Source: Photobacterium leiognathi (GTDB lineage Bacteria; Pseudomonadota; Gammaproteobacteria; Enterobacterales; Vibrionaceae). Taken from it: a stretch of 64,000 nucleotides of DNA. A program made the position numbers and the translations under genes. Below, one piece after another: positions 47,557-57,169 of this stretch (position 1 is its first letter; each line of letters starts with the position of its first letter). A model generated the notes under the pieces. That model was not told the DNA's origin. It saw only the letters and a list, made by a program, of their open reading frames with translations, and made no database searches. The stretch covers positions 1,302,001 through 1,366,000 of the forward strand of contig NZ_CP131601.1 of assembly GCF_030685535.1 (NCBI RefSeq). Reading direction: 5' to 3'.

Positions 47557-48144
47557 AAATACCCACCTTGGTTATTTCGTTGTTCCACGAAATTAATTTT
47601 GTTGTTTTTATTAATTATCTACTTAGTAATACGTATTTATTCAGCGCATAACCGTAGTGGGGTGAGTATTGTAGGGTCGAAATAGACGATGACTATCTAT
47701 TTTTTTGCGTTAAAGATGATGAAAAATAAGATAAATGTGAGCTAAATAAATTAATTAAAAATAGTCTTAATTTTCTTTTTAACTATTTATCAAGAGGTTG
47801 AGTTGTCTTTTGGGGATTTATAAAAATTCAATTAGATAACTATTGGAAACAAATATTTTGCAATATCGGACTAATAAAACCGCTAATAAACTGAATATTT
47901 AAGAAGTTATAAAATATTAAGATAAGAATGATATTCAATACGGAAACATTATTGTTGTAATAATACAACAAAATGGAATATGTTTGATTGTGAATATAAA
48001 TGAATAACGTGGATTGTTTATTTATATGGCTGTTATTATTCTTAAACTATTAAGAGATGTAAAAGCTTTTTTGTTATTTTAGGCTTAAAATCGCTTAATA
48101 AAAGTATATGTGAACAAAATAGAAACAGATGTGGGAAGTAGAAA
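47557..48144. other. AT-rich regulatory gap upstream of lctP
   Basis: About 590 bases with no recognised gene between the lctP start and the terminator of the sigma/ChrR operon. It must contain the lctP promoter. The region is very AT-rich, and no LldR/LutR operator could be identified by eye. Confidence 0.45.
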
Positions 48145-48177
48145 TAAAAATGCCTCTATTTTATAAAAGAGGCATTT
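48145..48177 (-). terminator. Terminator of the ECF sigma/ChrR operon
   Basis: AAATGCCTCT (48148-48157) pairs with AGAGGCATTT (48168-48177); on the minus strand a T run follows. Confidence 0.8.
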
Positions 48178-48181
48178 CGGT

Positions 48182-48880
48182 TTAGTAAATGATATTACCG
48201 ATACTGTTAAAGAGTTGGCTCATACCTTGGGTGAAGTGCAGTGGTGCATTCGAGACGGTATAGCATAAACATCCATTGGTCGTTTTCGGACTATGATCGT
48301 GATGGGATTCATCCAGTAAAATAAAATCACCAGCTACATAATGTCCGTTTTCATCACTAAAATCACCAGCAAGCAATAAGGTGAGCTCGTAACCTTTGTG
48401 TTTGTGGGCAGGAATAGCACCACCGCTGTCGATGTGCAGTAGACTTGAGCGTACTTCACCTTCATTAACTGGTAATCTCGCTCGACTAATTTTGCCTAAG
48501 CCATGCCAATTGAGCTCGTTAAATTGGTTAAATGCGCGAGGTAAAGTATAAGTTAGACCTTTGCACTCAATCACCTTAGGCTTTGGTGGCTGATACAGAG
48601 TCAAATCTTCATCATTTTCAACAATGTCACTTAACATTGCAGCAAAAGAAGCATCCACTTTTAGATCTTGGTTGAGATCATTTGTCTTGTTTTGACATTG
48701 CGACCAAGAAATATCTGCAATCTTTGGCGTTAAGCTGGCTTCCAGATGTTGGCAATGTGGGCAAAGCTCAATATGTGCCGCAACAGCAATTGACAATGAA
48801 AGCGATAACTGACCCTGAATATGTTGTTCTAACAGTTGCTTGCTAGGATGATGTTTAATAAGTGGTATCTTAGTAGTCAT
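48182..48880 (-). CDS. chrR: ChrR-type anti-sigma factor (zinc, cupin)
   Basis: 232 residues. The N-terminal zinc-binding anti-sigma domain has the HxxxCxxC motif in AAHIELCPHCQHLE (about residues 34-47). The C-terminal cupin domain has metal-ligand histidines in PAHKHKGYELTLLLAGDF and ESHHDHSP. In known systems ChrR holds its sigma factor inactive until singlet oxygen or related stress. The start overlaps the sigma gene by 11 bases. Confidence 0.88.
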   Translation of the reverse strand: MTTKIPLIKHHPSKQLLEQHIQGQLSLSLSIAVAAHIELCPHCQHLEASLTPKIADISWSQCQNKTNDLNQDLKVDASFAAMLSDIVENDEDLTLYQPPKPKVIECKGLTYTLPRAFNQFNELNWHGLGKISRARLPVNEGEVRSSLLHIDSGGAIPAHKHKGYELTLLLAGDFSDENGHYVAGDFILLDESHHDHSPKTTNGCLCYTVSNAPLHFTQGMSQLFNSIGNIIY

Positions 48881-49439
48881 CGTCTTTCTCCAATTGCAAA
48901 CGTAGCTTCTGCAAGCCTAAACGTAACCTTGATTTAACTGTGCCAACAGGCAGTCCCAATTGATCAGCAAGATCTTGGTGAGAGCGCTGGTTTAAATATA
49001 TCTCTTTCACCACGGTTTGCTGGGCTTCCGGTAGGGTAGATATAAGTGTGATTAGCTCATCACCCAGTTGTTTATTACTTGGATCATCATCTGTCACTAA
49101 CTTTTGCTCAAAGATAGGCCAGATGTCATCACTGTAATTATCTTCTTTTGTAGCCTGTCGCTTACGTAAAATATCAAAACACTGGTTACGCATGATGGTG
49201 TAAACCCATGTTGATACTGCACCTTTCTCGGGATGAAAAAGATGGGCTTTACGCCACACGGTAAGCATAGTTTCTTGCACAAGCTCCATTGCATTCGCTT
49301 CTTGTTTAAGGTGCTTCAACCCATAAGAGCGAATTTTTGGTGCGAAATGAGAAAAAATTGTCGCAAAGGCGGTTTTATCACGCTCTTTTGCAACGCTTAC
49401 GAGTAATTGTTTTTGTTGCTCAATACTGATCTCATTCAT
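48870..49439 (-). CDS. ECF (group 4) RNA polymerase sigma factor
   Basis: About 190 residues. Sigma region 2 (ANAMELVQETMLTVWRKAHL, then VSTWVYTIMRNQCFDILRKR) and region 4 (LPEAQQTVVKEIYLNQRSH, then LGLPVGTVKSRLRLGLQKL) are both clear. Paired with a ChrR anti-sigma, so an ECF11/RpoE-type photo-oxidative stress sigma factor. The ATG at 49439 (MNEISIEQQ) is chosen; an in-frame ATG at 49502 would add 21 residues. The target genes are not in this window. Confidence 0.87.
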   Translation of the reverse strand: MNEISIEQQKQLLVSVAKERDKTAFATIFSHFAPKIRSYGLKHLKQEANAMELVQETMLTVWRKAHLFHPEKGAVSTWVYTIMRNQCFDILRKRQATKEDNYSDDIWPIFEQKLVTDDDPSNKQLGDELITLISTLPEAQQTVVKEIYLNQRSHQDLADQLGLPVGTVKSRLRLGLQKLRLQLEKDDDY

Positions 49440-49570
49440 TGTGGGATGTCCCAACCTATGATGATGACTAGATTGAGAGTAAGGGTATGTAATAACAGAC
49501 ATAATCTCAACGTGTATTGGTTAGACAAATTAGACATTACATAGAGATACGTCTGTTATTCAGCTATCGA

Positions 49571-50134
49571 TCATTTTTTTTGCAAATTATCGTCAATCAC
49601 CGTATGAAGAAATGACAATGCAGCAGTATGGTCATTTCGACTCATAAACCACTGTTTCTGATTGACTTCTAGTGGTAGAATTTCTAACCATCGTTGGCAA
49701 ACCCATGTCATGTTGTTGAAATCTGGTGACGGATAATAACTTGCGTGATCAGGATGCTCTTTGAACAGTAGTTTAAGACTATTGGCTATTTCAACATCGT
49801 TATAGTTTATATCAGTACTTTGCCAATTCGGCACTTTCGATGCTTTACCAAAATAGAGCCCATCATCATCCTGCCAATAATTATCGAGAAGAAAAAGTTC
49901 TTGAGCAGATATAGTAATACTTAATACACCATCAGGTAGTGAATCAAAATCAGTGATCACAACACGTGTACCAAAGTGACAAATGTTATTGTCAATGGAC
50001 ATACACAACCCGAATCCATAGTTGTTTGTTGCAGCAATTTTTATCAGTTTGATATAACGAGGTTCAAAGATCCTTAATTTACTGACCCCGCCTGGTAGTA
50101 GATAAATATCTAGTGGAAACAGAGGTATTTGCAT
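49571..50134 (-). CDS. Lon-substrate-binding-domain (LON_substr_bdg) protein
   Basis: About 187 residues. It starts MQIPLFPLDIYLLPGG and continues LRIFEPRYIKLI, the hallmark of the Lon protease N-terminal domain, but has no ATPase or protease part. Such stand-alone proteins are common in Vibrionaceae; function unknown. The start at 50134 is preferred because the upstream extension to 50173 lacks the conserved pattern. Confidence 0.8.
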   Translation of the reverse strand: MQIPLFPLDIYLLPGGVSKLRIFEPRYIKLIKIAATNNYGFGLCMSIDNNICHFGTRVVITDFDSLPDGVLSITISAQELFLLDNYWQDDDGLYFGKASKVPNWQSTDINYNDVEIANSLKLLFKEHPDHASYYPSPDFNNMTWVCQRWLEILPLEVNQKQWFMSRNDHTAALSFLHTVIDDNLQKK

Positions 50135-50221
50135 AATTTTATGCCCTAGCTGACGTGTTATCGTTAATACCACACTAGTTCTTTTAAATTTATTTAGTTG
50201 TGGTATCGTTTTTTAAAGTGT

Positions 50222-50252
50222 AAGCAGACAAAATTAATAGCTCTGTCTGCTT
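50222..50252. terminator. Hairpin between bioA and the Lon-domain gene
   Basis: AGCAGACA (50223-50230) pairs with TGTCTGCT (50244-50251), followed by T bases on the plus strand. It lies past the bioA stop, but its T run is on the opposite strand, so its role is uncertain. Confidence 0.4.
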
Positions 50253-50272
50253 TTTAATAAAAAACGATATAA

Positions 50273-51550
50273 TTAACTTAGTATTACTTTGATAGCGTAT
50301 GTTAAATGAGAAAGTTCACTAGGTGTGATAATAAATGGTGGCATAATATAAACCAGTTTACCGAAAGGTCTAATCCATACACCTTGCTCGACAAAGGCTG
50401 CTTGAATCGTTTCCATATCAACAGCTTGGTGAAGCTCTACTACACCGATAGCGCCTAGCCAACGCACTGATTTTACTTTTTCAAGCTCTGCTATAGGTGG
50501 AAGTTCCTGCGCTAATTGTTGTTCAATGCTAGCAACTTGTTGCTGCCATTTGTTTTCAGCCAAGATATCTAGACTTGCATTGGCAACAGCACAAGCTAAT
50601 GGATTTCCCATGAATGTTGGGCCATGCATAAAACATTGTGCCTCTCCGCTACATACTGTATCAGCGACATGTTTAGTCGTTATCGTCGCTGATAACGTCA
50701 TATAACCACCAGTCAATGCTTTACCTAAACACATAATGTCAGGGCTGATATCTGCATGCTCACAAGCGAAAAGCTTTCCTGTTCGACCAAATCCCACGGC
50801 AATTTCATCGGCAATCAGCAGGATATTATATTGATCACACAATTGGCGAATACGCTTTAAATACATTGGGTGATATAAGCGCATTCCACCCGCACCTTGA
50901 ACAATAGGTTCAATGATCACCGCTGCAATATCGAGATGATGTTGCTTCAGCTTTTCTGCAAAGTCGTTAATGTCGTTTTCGTTCCACTCATCCCAAAAAC
51001 CACACTCTGGTGATTTGGCAAAAATGTGCTCAGGAAGAAAACCTTTATAGATACGATGCATGGAGTTGGCTGGATCAGTGACTGACATCGCAGCAAAGGT
51101 ATCGCCGTGGTAACCGTGGCTAACCGTTAAAAACTTCGAGCGGGGTTCATTCTTCGCATGCCAATACTGCAATGCCATTTTAAGTGCTACTTCTACTGCA
51201 ACCGATCCTGAATCAGCCAGAAACACTTTTTCTAATGGTGCTGGGGTGATGTTGACCAGCTTGCGACAAAGTTCTACTGCTGGCTGATGAGTAATACCAC
51301 CAAACATCACATGAGACATTTTATCTAGTTGGGCTTTAGCTGCTTCTGTTAATACTGGGTGATTGTAGCCATGGATGGTTGACCACCAAGAAGACATGCC
51401 ATCAATCAGTTTAGTGCCATCTTCCAATGTTAAATAGACACCTTGCGCTGACGTTACAGGATAGCAAGGCAGTGGTGTCACGGTGGAAGTATATGGATGC
51501 CACACGTGTTCCTTATCAAATTCAATATCAATACTGTTGCTTTTTTGCAC
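50273..51550 (-). CDS. bioA: Adenosylmethionine-8-amino-7-oxononanoate aminotransferase
   Basis: 425-residue PLP enzyme of biotin synthesis; makes 7,8-diaminopelargonate. Family segments are seen: HVWHPYTSTVTPLPCYPV, GMSSWWSTIHGYNHP, IADEIAVGFGRTGKLFACEH, and the PLP lysine in CLGKALTGGYMTLSAT. Divergent from bioBFCD with a shared control region of about 215 bases. Intact. Confidence 0.95.
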   Translation of the reverse strand: MQKSNSIDIEFDKEHVWHPYTSTVTPLPCYPVTSAQGVYLTLEDGTKLIDGMSSWWSTIHGYNHPVLTEAAKAQLDKMSHVMFGGITHQPAVELCRKLVNITPAPLEKVFLADSGSVAVEVALKMALQYWHAKNEPRSKFLTVSHGYHGDTFAAMSVTDPANSMHRIYKGFLPEHIFAKSPECGFWDEWNENDINDFAEKLKQHHLDIAAVIIEPIVQGAGGMRLYHPMYLKRIRQLCDQYNILLIADEIAVGFGRTGKLFACEHADISPDIMCLGKALTGGYMTLSATITTKHVADTVCSGEAQCFMHGPTFMGNPLACAVANASLDILAENKWQQQVASIEQQLAQELPPIAELEKVKSVRWLGAIGVVELHQAVDMETIQAAFVEQGVWIRPFGKLVYIMPPFIITPSELSHLTYAIKVILS

Positions 51551-51552
51551 AG

Positions 51553-51585
51553 ATGTAAACCTCTGTTATTATCCGTAGTTGACAG
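51553..51585. promoter_or_regulatory. Candidate BirA operator between bioA and bioB
   Basis: ATGTAAACC (51553-51561) and AGTTGACAG (51577-51585) are separated by 15 bases. The known BirA site is TTGTAAACC-N15/16-GGTTTACAA. The left half is near perfect and the right half is degenerate. It sits at the bioA start within the divergent control region. Confidence 0.55.
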
Positions 51586-51765
51586 TCTACGTGCTGTTAG
51601 TAGACTAGCCAAGTAGTAATAGTTCATAGAGTTATCATTTATCAATATTTTGCTTATAGAAAGTGAAACAAAACGTTAACAACTAAAACTGTGTAATACA
51701 TTGATAAAACGAAGGATCGAGCAAGTCCTTGTGAGTCGAAAATAACAATAACTGAGGTCAACACT

Positions 51766-52820
51766 GTGGAAGTACGTAATAATTGGACAGTAAAGGAAGT
51801 CCAAGCTTTATTCGATAAACCATTTATGGATTTGGTATTTGAAGCACAGCAGGTACATCGTCAATATCATCAGCCAAACCAAGTTCAAGTCAGTACATTA
51901 CTTTCGATCAAAACAGGTGCTTGTCCTGAAGATTGTAAGTATTGCCCGCAAAGTGCCCATTACCGTACCGACGTTGATAAAGAGCGTTTGTTAGAAGTTG
52001 AGCGTGTTTTAGACGCTGCGAATAAAGCGAAACAATCAGGTGCTACACGTTTTTGTATGGGTGCTGCATGGAAGAACCCTAAAGAGCGTGATATGCCGTA
52101 TCTGCTTGATATGGTGAAAGGGGTGAAAGCCATGGGGCTGGAAACCTGTATGACGCTCGGCATGATCACTCGAGTGACCAAGCGAATACTCTCGCTGAAG
52201 CTGGGCTTGATTATTACAATCACAACCTAGATACCTCGCCTGAATACTACGGCAATATCATCACTACTCGTACTTACCAAGATCGCCTTGATACTTTATC
52301 TCACGTCCGTGATGCAGGTATGAAGATCTGCTCTGGCGGCATTATCGGAATGGGCGAGTCTTCTCGTGATCGTGCTGGCTTATTAGTAGAGCTTGCAAAT
52401 CTACCTGTGCATCCTGAAAGTGTGCCAATTAACATGCTTGTGAAAGTAAAAGGTACACCACTTGAAAGTGCAGAAGATGTCGATCCATTTGATTTTATTC
52501 GTATCGTAGCTGTTGCACGTATCATCATGCCTAAATCTGCTGTGCGTTTATCAGCAGGTCGTGAAGATATGAATGAACAAATGCAAGCACTGTGTTTTAT
52601 GGCAGGTGCTAACTCTGTTTTCTATGGTTGTAAGTTACTGACCACACCAAACCCAGGTGAAGACAAAGACATGCAGCTATTTGCCAAGTTAGGCATTAAT
52701 AGTGAGCAACAAGCGGCTAAGCCTGACGAAATTCAAGAGCAAGAGCTACTCGGTCAAGTGGCACAGCGTGTTGCGGCACGTCCGGCAAAAGATGACATGT
52801 TCTACGATGCCTCACTTTAG
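51766..52820 (+). pseudogene. bioB: Biotin synthase BioB with a 2-base frameshift
   Basis: BioB is the radical SAM enzyme that converts dethiobiotin to biotin. Start GTG with GAGG upstream. The first frame covers the iron-sulfur motif [14 protein letters not shown] and reaches TLGMIT, then goes wrong. The second frame carries the rest: [56 protein letters not shown]. Removing two bases (CG, 52171-52172) restores [13 protein letters not shown] and a 350-codon gene, the normal length. As it stands the gene makes a 154-residue truncated protein and cannot work. Confidence 0.88.
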
Positions 52821-54000
52821 TCAGCGTTTTCGTCAGGCATTAATTGAGCGAGATAAACAAGGGCTATATCGCAGTCGAACTTGTTTATCTCGTCAACAGC
52901 AAGCTCATCAACAACAATCATCGCAGGTGAGTGTTGATCAGCAATCGTTAATCAATTTCTCCAGTAACGATTATTTAGGGCTGGCGCAATCACCTGAGTT
53001 GATTAATGCATGGCAACAAGGGTTAAGTTTGTACGGAGCGGGCAGTGGTGCATCCCCGTTAGTTACGGGGTTTCACTCGCCTCATGCCAAGTTAGAAGCG
53101 CAGTTATCTGAATGGCTAGATTATGATCGCGCACTGTTGTTTAGTAGTGGCTTTAGTGCAAACCAAGCTTTGCTTTTTACGCTATTGCAAAAGCAAGATG
53201 TGGTTTTTCAAGATAAGTTAAATCATGCCTCATTAATGGAAGCGGGGATGTTATCACCTGCGTTAATGAAGCGCTTTGCTCATAATGACGTTGAAGCACT
53301 TAATACATTATTGAAAAAAAATACGGTTGGATCGGAACAAGCTAACATGGTGATCACGGAAGGTGTGTTCAGCATGGATGGGGATTGCTCTCCATTATCG
53401 AAACTGCGCCAAACCTGTGATACCCATCATGCATGGCTGGTGGTCGATGATGCTCATGGCTGTGGCGTGCTTGGTGAAGAGGGCAAAGGTAGCTGTGCTG
53501 CTGCCAATATAAAAGCGGATATTTTGGTTATCACTTTTGGAAAAGCCTTTGGTTTACAAGGGGCTGCAATTCTATGTGATAACGATACCGCTGAATATTT
53601 AATTCAATTTGCCCGTCATTTTATTTACTCAACGGCGATGCCTCCGGCGCAAGCTCATGCATTAAGCAAAGCTTGTGAGCTAATTCAACAACAAGCATGG
53701 CGACGTGAAAAGTTGCATGATTTAAGTGAACTACTGAGTGATAAATTAGATCCTGCTATTCCGCTGCAGCAAACAAGCACACCGATCAAACCTATCGTGA
53801 TTGGTGAGAGTGAACGTACCGTTGTTATTTCTGAGCAGTTAAAACAACGAGGCTTATGGGTTGGTGCTATTCGTCCACCGACTGTGCCGAAAAATACCGC
53901 GCGTCTTCGAGTCACATTGACTGCTACTCATAATGAACAAGACATTCGGCTGCTTGCTGCATCATTAAATGAGGTGATTAATGAGCAATATAATGGATAA
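52807..54000 (+). CDS. bioF: 8-amino-7-oxononanoate synthase
   Basis: About 397-residue PLP enzyme joining pimeloyl thioester and alanine. Segments [55 protein letters not shown] and the PLP lysine in [15 protein letters not shown] are present. ATG 52807 overlaps the bioB 3' end by 14 bases. An alternative ATG at 52792 would add a few residues. Intact. Confidence 0.93.
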   Translation: MPHFSQRFRQALIERDKQGLYRSRTCLSRQQQAHQQQSSQVSVDQQSLINFSSNDYLGLAQSPELINAWQQGLSLYGAGSGASPLVTGFHSPHAKLEAQLSEWLDYDRALLFSSGFSANQALLFTLLQKQDVVFQDKLNHASLMEAGMLSPALMKRFAHNDVEALNTLLKKNTVGSEQANMVITEGVFSMDGDCSPLSKLRQTCDTHHAWLVVDDAHGCGVLGEEGKGSCAAANIKADILVITFGKAFGLQGAAILCDNDTAEYLIQFARHFIYSTAMPPAQAHALSKACELIQQQAWRREKLHDLSELLSDKLDPAIPLQQTSTPIKPIVIGESERTVVISEQLKQRGLWVGAIRPPTVPKNTARLRVTLTATHNEQDIRLLAASLNEVINEQYNG

Positions 54001-54817
54001 ATCAAATACAGCTATTCAAACAGAACTTGCTGTGAGTATGGATAAACAAGCCGTCGCCTCGGCTTTTGGAAAAGCAGCAAAACACTATGATAAAGCAGCT
54101 GCATTTCAACGCCATGTTGGGCATTTATTATTAGATAAATTGCCTCACCTTCATGCGGTGGATAATCCAAAAGAAGTGATCGATGTAGGCTGTGGCACAG
54201 GGTACTTCAGTGCAGAATTACTCAAATTAGGCTTTAAAGTTACAGCAGCGGATTTGTCGGCTGAAATGTTAGCGCAGGCAAAGCAACGTTGTGGTGATGA
54301 TTGTCGCTATTTACATGCTGATGCCGAAAACCTACCTGTTGCTGATAATAGCTACGATTTAGCGTTTAGCAGCCTTGCCTTGCAATGGTGTGATGATTTA
54401 TCAGTGCCATTAAATGAATTAAAGCGTGTGGTGCGCCCCGGTGGGATGATTTTTTTCACAACATTGGTTGATGGCTCGCTGGATGAGCTAAAAAAGGCAT
54501 GGTCACAAATTGATCACTATCAACATGTTAATGAATTTAAAGCAGAAAATGAGATAAAAGTTGCGCTGGCGCAAACGGGATTACAAATTGATAAATTAAT
54601 ATTTTCGCCCATCGTGACGCATTATCAATCTGCAGTAGGTTTGATGAAAGATTTAAAGGGGATTGGTGCGACGCATTTGCAACATAAGCGACAGAATGTG
54701 TTATTCGGGCGTCAAACACTGAATGCATTAGAGCAAGCCTACGATGTTTATCGCGATGAGAACAACCTGTTACCCGCAACTTATCAAGTATGTTTTGGAG
54801 TATTAATTAATGACTAA
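53981..54817 (+). CDS. bioC: Malonyl-ACP O-methyltransferase
   Basis: 278 residues. Methylates malonyl-ACP to start pimelate synthesis. The SAM-binding motif reads [20 protein letters not shown] (about residues 66-85), with [19 protein letters not shown] before it, typical of BioC. GAGG lies upstream of ATG 53981, which overlaps bioF by 20 bases; ATG 53993 is an alternative. Intact. Confidence 0.92.
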   Translation: MSNIMDKSNTAIQTELAVSMDKQAVASAFGKAAKHYDKAAAFQRHVGHLLLDKLPHLHAVDNPKEVIDVGCGTGYFSAELLKLGFKVTAADLSAEMLAQAKQRCGDDCRYLHADAENLPVADNSYDLAFSSLALQWCDDLSVPLNELKRVVRPGGMIFFTTLVDGSLDELKKAWSQIDHYQHVNEFKAENEIKVALAQTGLQIDKLIFSPIVTHYQSAVGLMKDLKGIGATHLQHKRQNVLFGRQTLNALEQAYDVYRDENNLLPATYQVCFGVLIND

Positions 54818-55490
54818 TGCTTTTTTCCTTACTGGTACGGATACCGAAGTCGGTAAAACTGTCAGTAGTCGTGCTATTTTACAAGCAGCGAGTCAGCGCA
54901 ATATAAAAATGGCGGGTTATAAACCTGTAGCATCGGGAAGTGATGACACACCTGATGGCCTACGAAATTCAGATGCGCTATTTATTCAAGAGGCATCACC
55001 AGTTGAATTAACCTATGAAGAAGTGAATCCATATACCTTTAAAGAGCCTGTATCTCCCCATTTAGCCGCAGAGCGAGAAGGGAAGTGTATTGATTTTGAC
55101 GTGCTTTCTGACGGTTTAGCAAAGCTAAAAGCGAAGTCTGATGTGGTATTAGTGGAAGGAGCTGGTGGTTGGCGTGTTCCTGTTACCCATACTGATTATT
55201 TATCAAGCTGGGTTAAACGTGAAAAGTTGCCTGTTATATTAGTAGTGGGTGTCAAACTGGGATGCTTAAGCCATGCCATGCTGACTGCGGAAGCAATTAA
55301 AGCCGATGGTTTAGAGCTCGTTGGCTGGGTGGCTAACCGTGTAAATCCTGGCACTGAAAATTACGCTGAAATTATCAAAATGTTAGAGCTTAATTTACCA
55401 GGTAAAAAGTTGGGTGAGATCCCTTATATGCCAGGTATTAACAGACGCGATCTTTCGACCTATATCCAGTTAGATGCTATTGGTTTGTAA
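54810..55490 (+). CDS. bioD: Dethiobiotin synthetase
   Basis: 226 residues. ATP-dependent carboxylation and ring closure to dethiobiotin. The P-loop is [16 protein letters not shown] (about residues 8-23), followed by [18 protein letters not shown] and [12 protein letters not shown]. Overlaps bioC by 8 bases and ends the operon at a strong hairpin. Intact, so only the last step of the pathway (bioB) is broken here. Confidence 0.94.
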   Translation: MTNAFFLTGTDTEVGKTVSSRAILQAASQRNIKMAGYKPVASGSDDTPDGLRNSDALFIQEASPVELTYEEVNPYTFKEPVSPHLAAEREGKCIDFDVLSDGLAKLKAKSDVVLVEGAGGWRVPVTHTDYLSSWVKREKLPVILVVGVKLGCLSHAMLTAEAIKADGLELVGWVANRVNPGTENYAEIIKMLELNLPGKKLGEIPYMPGINRRDLSTYIQLDAIGL

Positions 55491-55521
55491 TTGGTAGGCT
55501 GTTTTACTGTAATAGAATAAG

Positions 55522-55548
55522 AAAAAGGCACTCATTGAGTGCCTTTTT
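55522..55548. terminator. Bidirectional terminator after bioD
   Basis: AAAAAGGCACTCA (55522-55534) pairs with TGAGTGCCTTTTT (55536-55548). T runs on both strands let it serve bioD and the small minus-strand gene at 55573. Confidence 0.85.
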
Positions 55549-55572
55549 CGTGTAACTGAGTAACTGTGGCTA

Positions 55573-55734
55573 TTAACTGTCTTGAGTTAGACCAATTAGC
55601 AGCTCTTGTGTTTCCGTTGCTGACGTCGTGCCTGGCTGATCGATACCTAGCTCTTTGTGAGCTTCTTCTAAAGACATGCCAAGGTGACAACGTAAAATAT
55701 CAATGGCAACTTGGTAACTTTCTTTATTAGCCAT
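55573..55734 (-). CDS. Small conserved-looking protein, unknown
   Basis: 53 residues from the ATG at 55734, which has an excellent GGGAGG ribosome site; an upstream in-frame ATG at 55806 lacks one. Sequence features: ESYQVAIDILRCHLGMSLEE, then AHKELGIDQPGTTSATE, mostly helical. No family recognised. It is single and lies tail to tail with bioD. Confidence 0.65.
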   Translation of the reverse strand: MANKESYQVAIDILRCHLGMSLEEAHKELGIDQPGTTSATETQELLIGLTQDS

Positions 55735-56196
55735 GAATCCTCCCTGGTTCAAATGCGATGCTATTAAGAGCACGTTTACAATAATCGAGAATGCATTTAT
55801 TGGCAATAAGACTAAAGTCTAACGAGTCGTATAATGCATGGTGTTGATTTGTATCTATATGAATTTATTGAATTAAATTTTTCAAAAAATATGCAATTGT
55901 TTTTATATTGGCGTGGTTTTTAAGGCTGATTATAGTCATTAGCATGTTTTTTGATAACGAGCTTAACCTATCCTGTATTAAAACAGCTTAGTTATCGATT
56001 GCTATTGATAAATGCCTTCATTGCACATATATAAAGAATTAGTAACAATTAAACTCTTTAAATTAAAAACGTATTCATTGAAGATAGCGTTAAGTAAAAG
56101 ATTTTGTTAAATACAGAATCATTATAAGAGATAGCATCAATCCTGCTAATGAGTAGTAGGTATTTGAATAGTTTCTAAGTGGAGAAAGTTAGAAAT
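55735..56196. other. AT-rich gap upstream of htpX
   Basis: About 460 bases with no recognised gene. It must hold promoters for the small minus-strand gene and for htpX. No heat-shock or CpxR box could be assigned with confidence. Confidence 0.4.
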
Positions 56197-57084
56197 ATGA
56201 AGCGTATTGCCTTGTTTTTATTAACAAACTTAGCAGTAATGCTGGTGTTCAGTATTGTATTGAACATTGTCTATGCTGTAACAGGGATGCAACCAGGTAG
56301 CCTTTCTGGCTTATTGGTAATGGCAGCTCTATTCGGTTTTGGTGGTTCAATTGTGTCTTTGATGATGTCAAAGTCGATGGCACTTCGTTCTGTTGGCGGT
56401 ATGGTTATTGAGCAACCTCGTAACGAAACAGAACATTGGTTAATGGAAACCGTTTCACGCCAAGCTCAACAGGCGGGTATCGGTATGCCAACTGTTGCGA
56501 TTTATGATTCACCAGATATTAATGCATTTGCGACAGGTGCAAAGCGTGATGATTCTCTGGTTGCTGTATCAACAGGTCTACTTCACAGCATGACCCGTGA
56601 TGAAGCAGAGGCGGTACTAGCACACGAAGTGAGCCACGTAGCAAACGGTGACATGGTAACCATGACCTTAATGCAAGGTGTTGTGAATACCTTCGTTATC
56701 TTTGTTTCCCGTTTAGTTGCAGGCGCAATCAGTGGCGTGAATAACAGTGATGAAGAAGGCGAAGGTGGCGGTAGCTACATGACTTACTTCATCGTATCAA
56801 CCATCATGGAAATTCTATTCGGTTTCTTAGCAAGTATCCTGACTATGTGGTACAGCCGTCACCGTGAGTTCTACGCTGATGCTGGCTCTGCGAAACTGGT
56901 TGGTCGTGAGAAGATGATTGCAGCACTTGAGCGTCTTAAAGTGAGCCACGAGCCACAATTAGAAGGTTCAATGATGGCATTTGGTATTAACGGTAAGAAG
57001 TCATTATCTGAATTATTTATGACGCACCCACCGCTAGAAAAGCGTATCGATGCGCTTCGTCAAGGTGAATACCTAAATAAGTAA
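56197..57084 (+). CDS. htpX: Membrane zinc protease HtpX
   Basis: About 295 residues. Inner-membrane M48 metalloprotease that degrades misfolded membrane proteins. Zinc site in [16 protein letters not shown] (HEVSH), with the third ligand Glu in [14 protein letters not shown]. Four hydrophobic segments, two at the N-terminus and two around residues 155-220. ATG 56197 ([11 protein letters not shown]) is preferred over an in-frame GTG at 56179. Confidence 0.95.
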   Translation: MKRIALFLLTNLAVMLVFSIVLNIVYAVTGMQPGSLSGLLVMAALFGFGGSIVSLMMSKSMALRSVGGMVIEQPRNETEHWLMETVSRQAQQAGIGMPTVAIYDSPDINAFATGAKRDDSLVAVSTGLLHSMTRDEAEAVLAHEVSHVANGDMVTMTLMQGVVNTFVIFVSRLVAGAISGVNNSDEEGEGGGSYMTYFIVSTIMEILFGFLASILTMWYSRHREFYADAGSAKLVGREKMIAALERLKVSHEPQLEGSMMAFGINGKKSLSELFMTHPPLEKRIDALRQGEYLNK

Positions 57085-57113
57085 TCAGCATTTGATGACA
57101 TAAATGAGATAAC

Positions 57114-57142
57114 AAAAAGCCCTACTGAGTAGGGCTTTTTTA
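57114..57142. terminator. Terminator between htpX and the MFS gene
   Basis: AAAAAGCCCTAC (57114-57125) pairs with GTAGGGCTTTTT (57129-57140), loop TGA, with a further T. Serves convergent genes on both strands. Confidence 0.85.
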
Positions 57143-57169
57143 ATGTCTGAATACCTAAGAACCAGCAAA

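Noticed and set aside
52166..52175. CACTCGAGTG palindrome in bioB as a regulator site
   Set aside because: It lies inside the gene and is best explained as a by-product of the 2-base insertion.
52320..52820. A separate radical SAM gene at 52320
   Set aside because: Homology to BioB continues upstream of the ATG in the same frame to about 52173; it is the 3' part of a frameshifted bioB.
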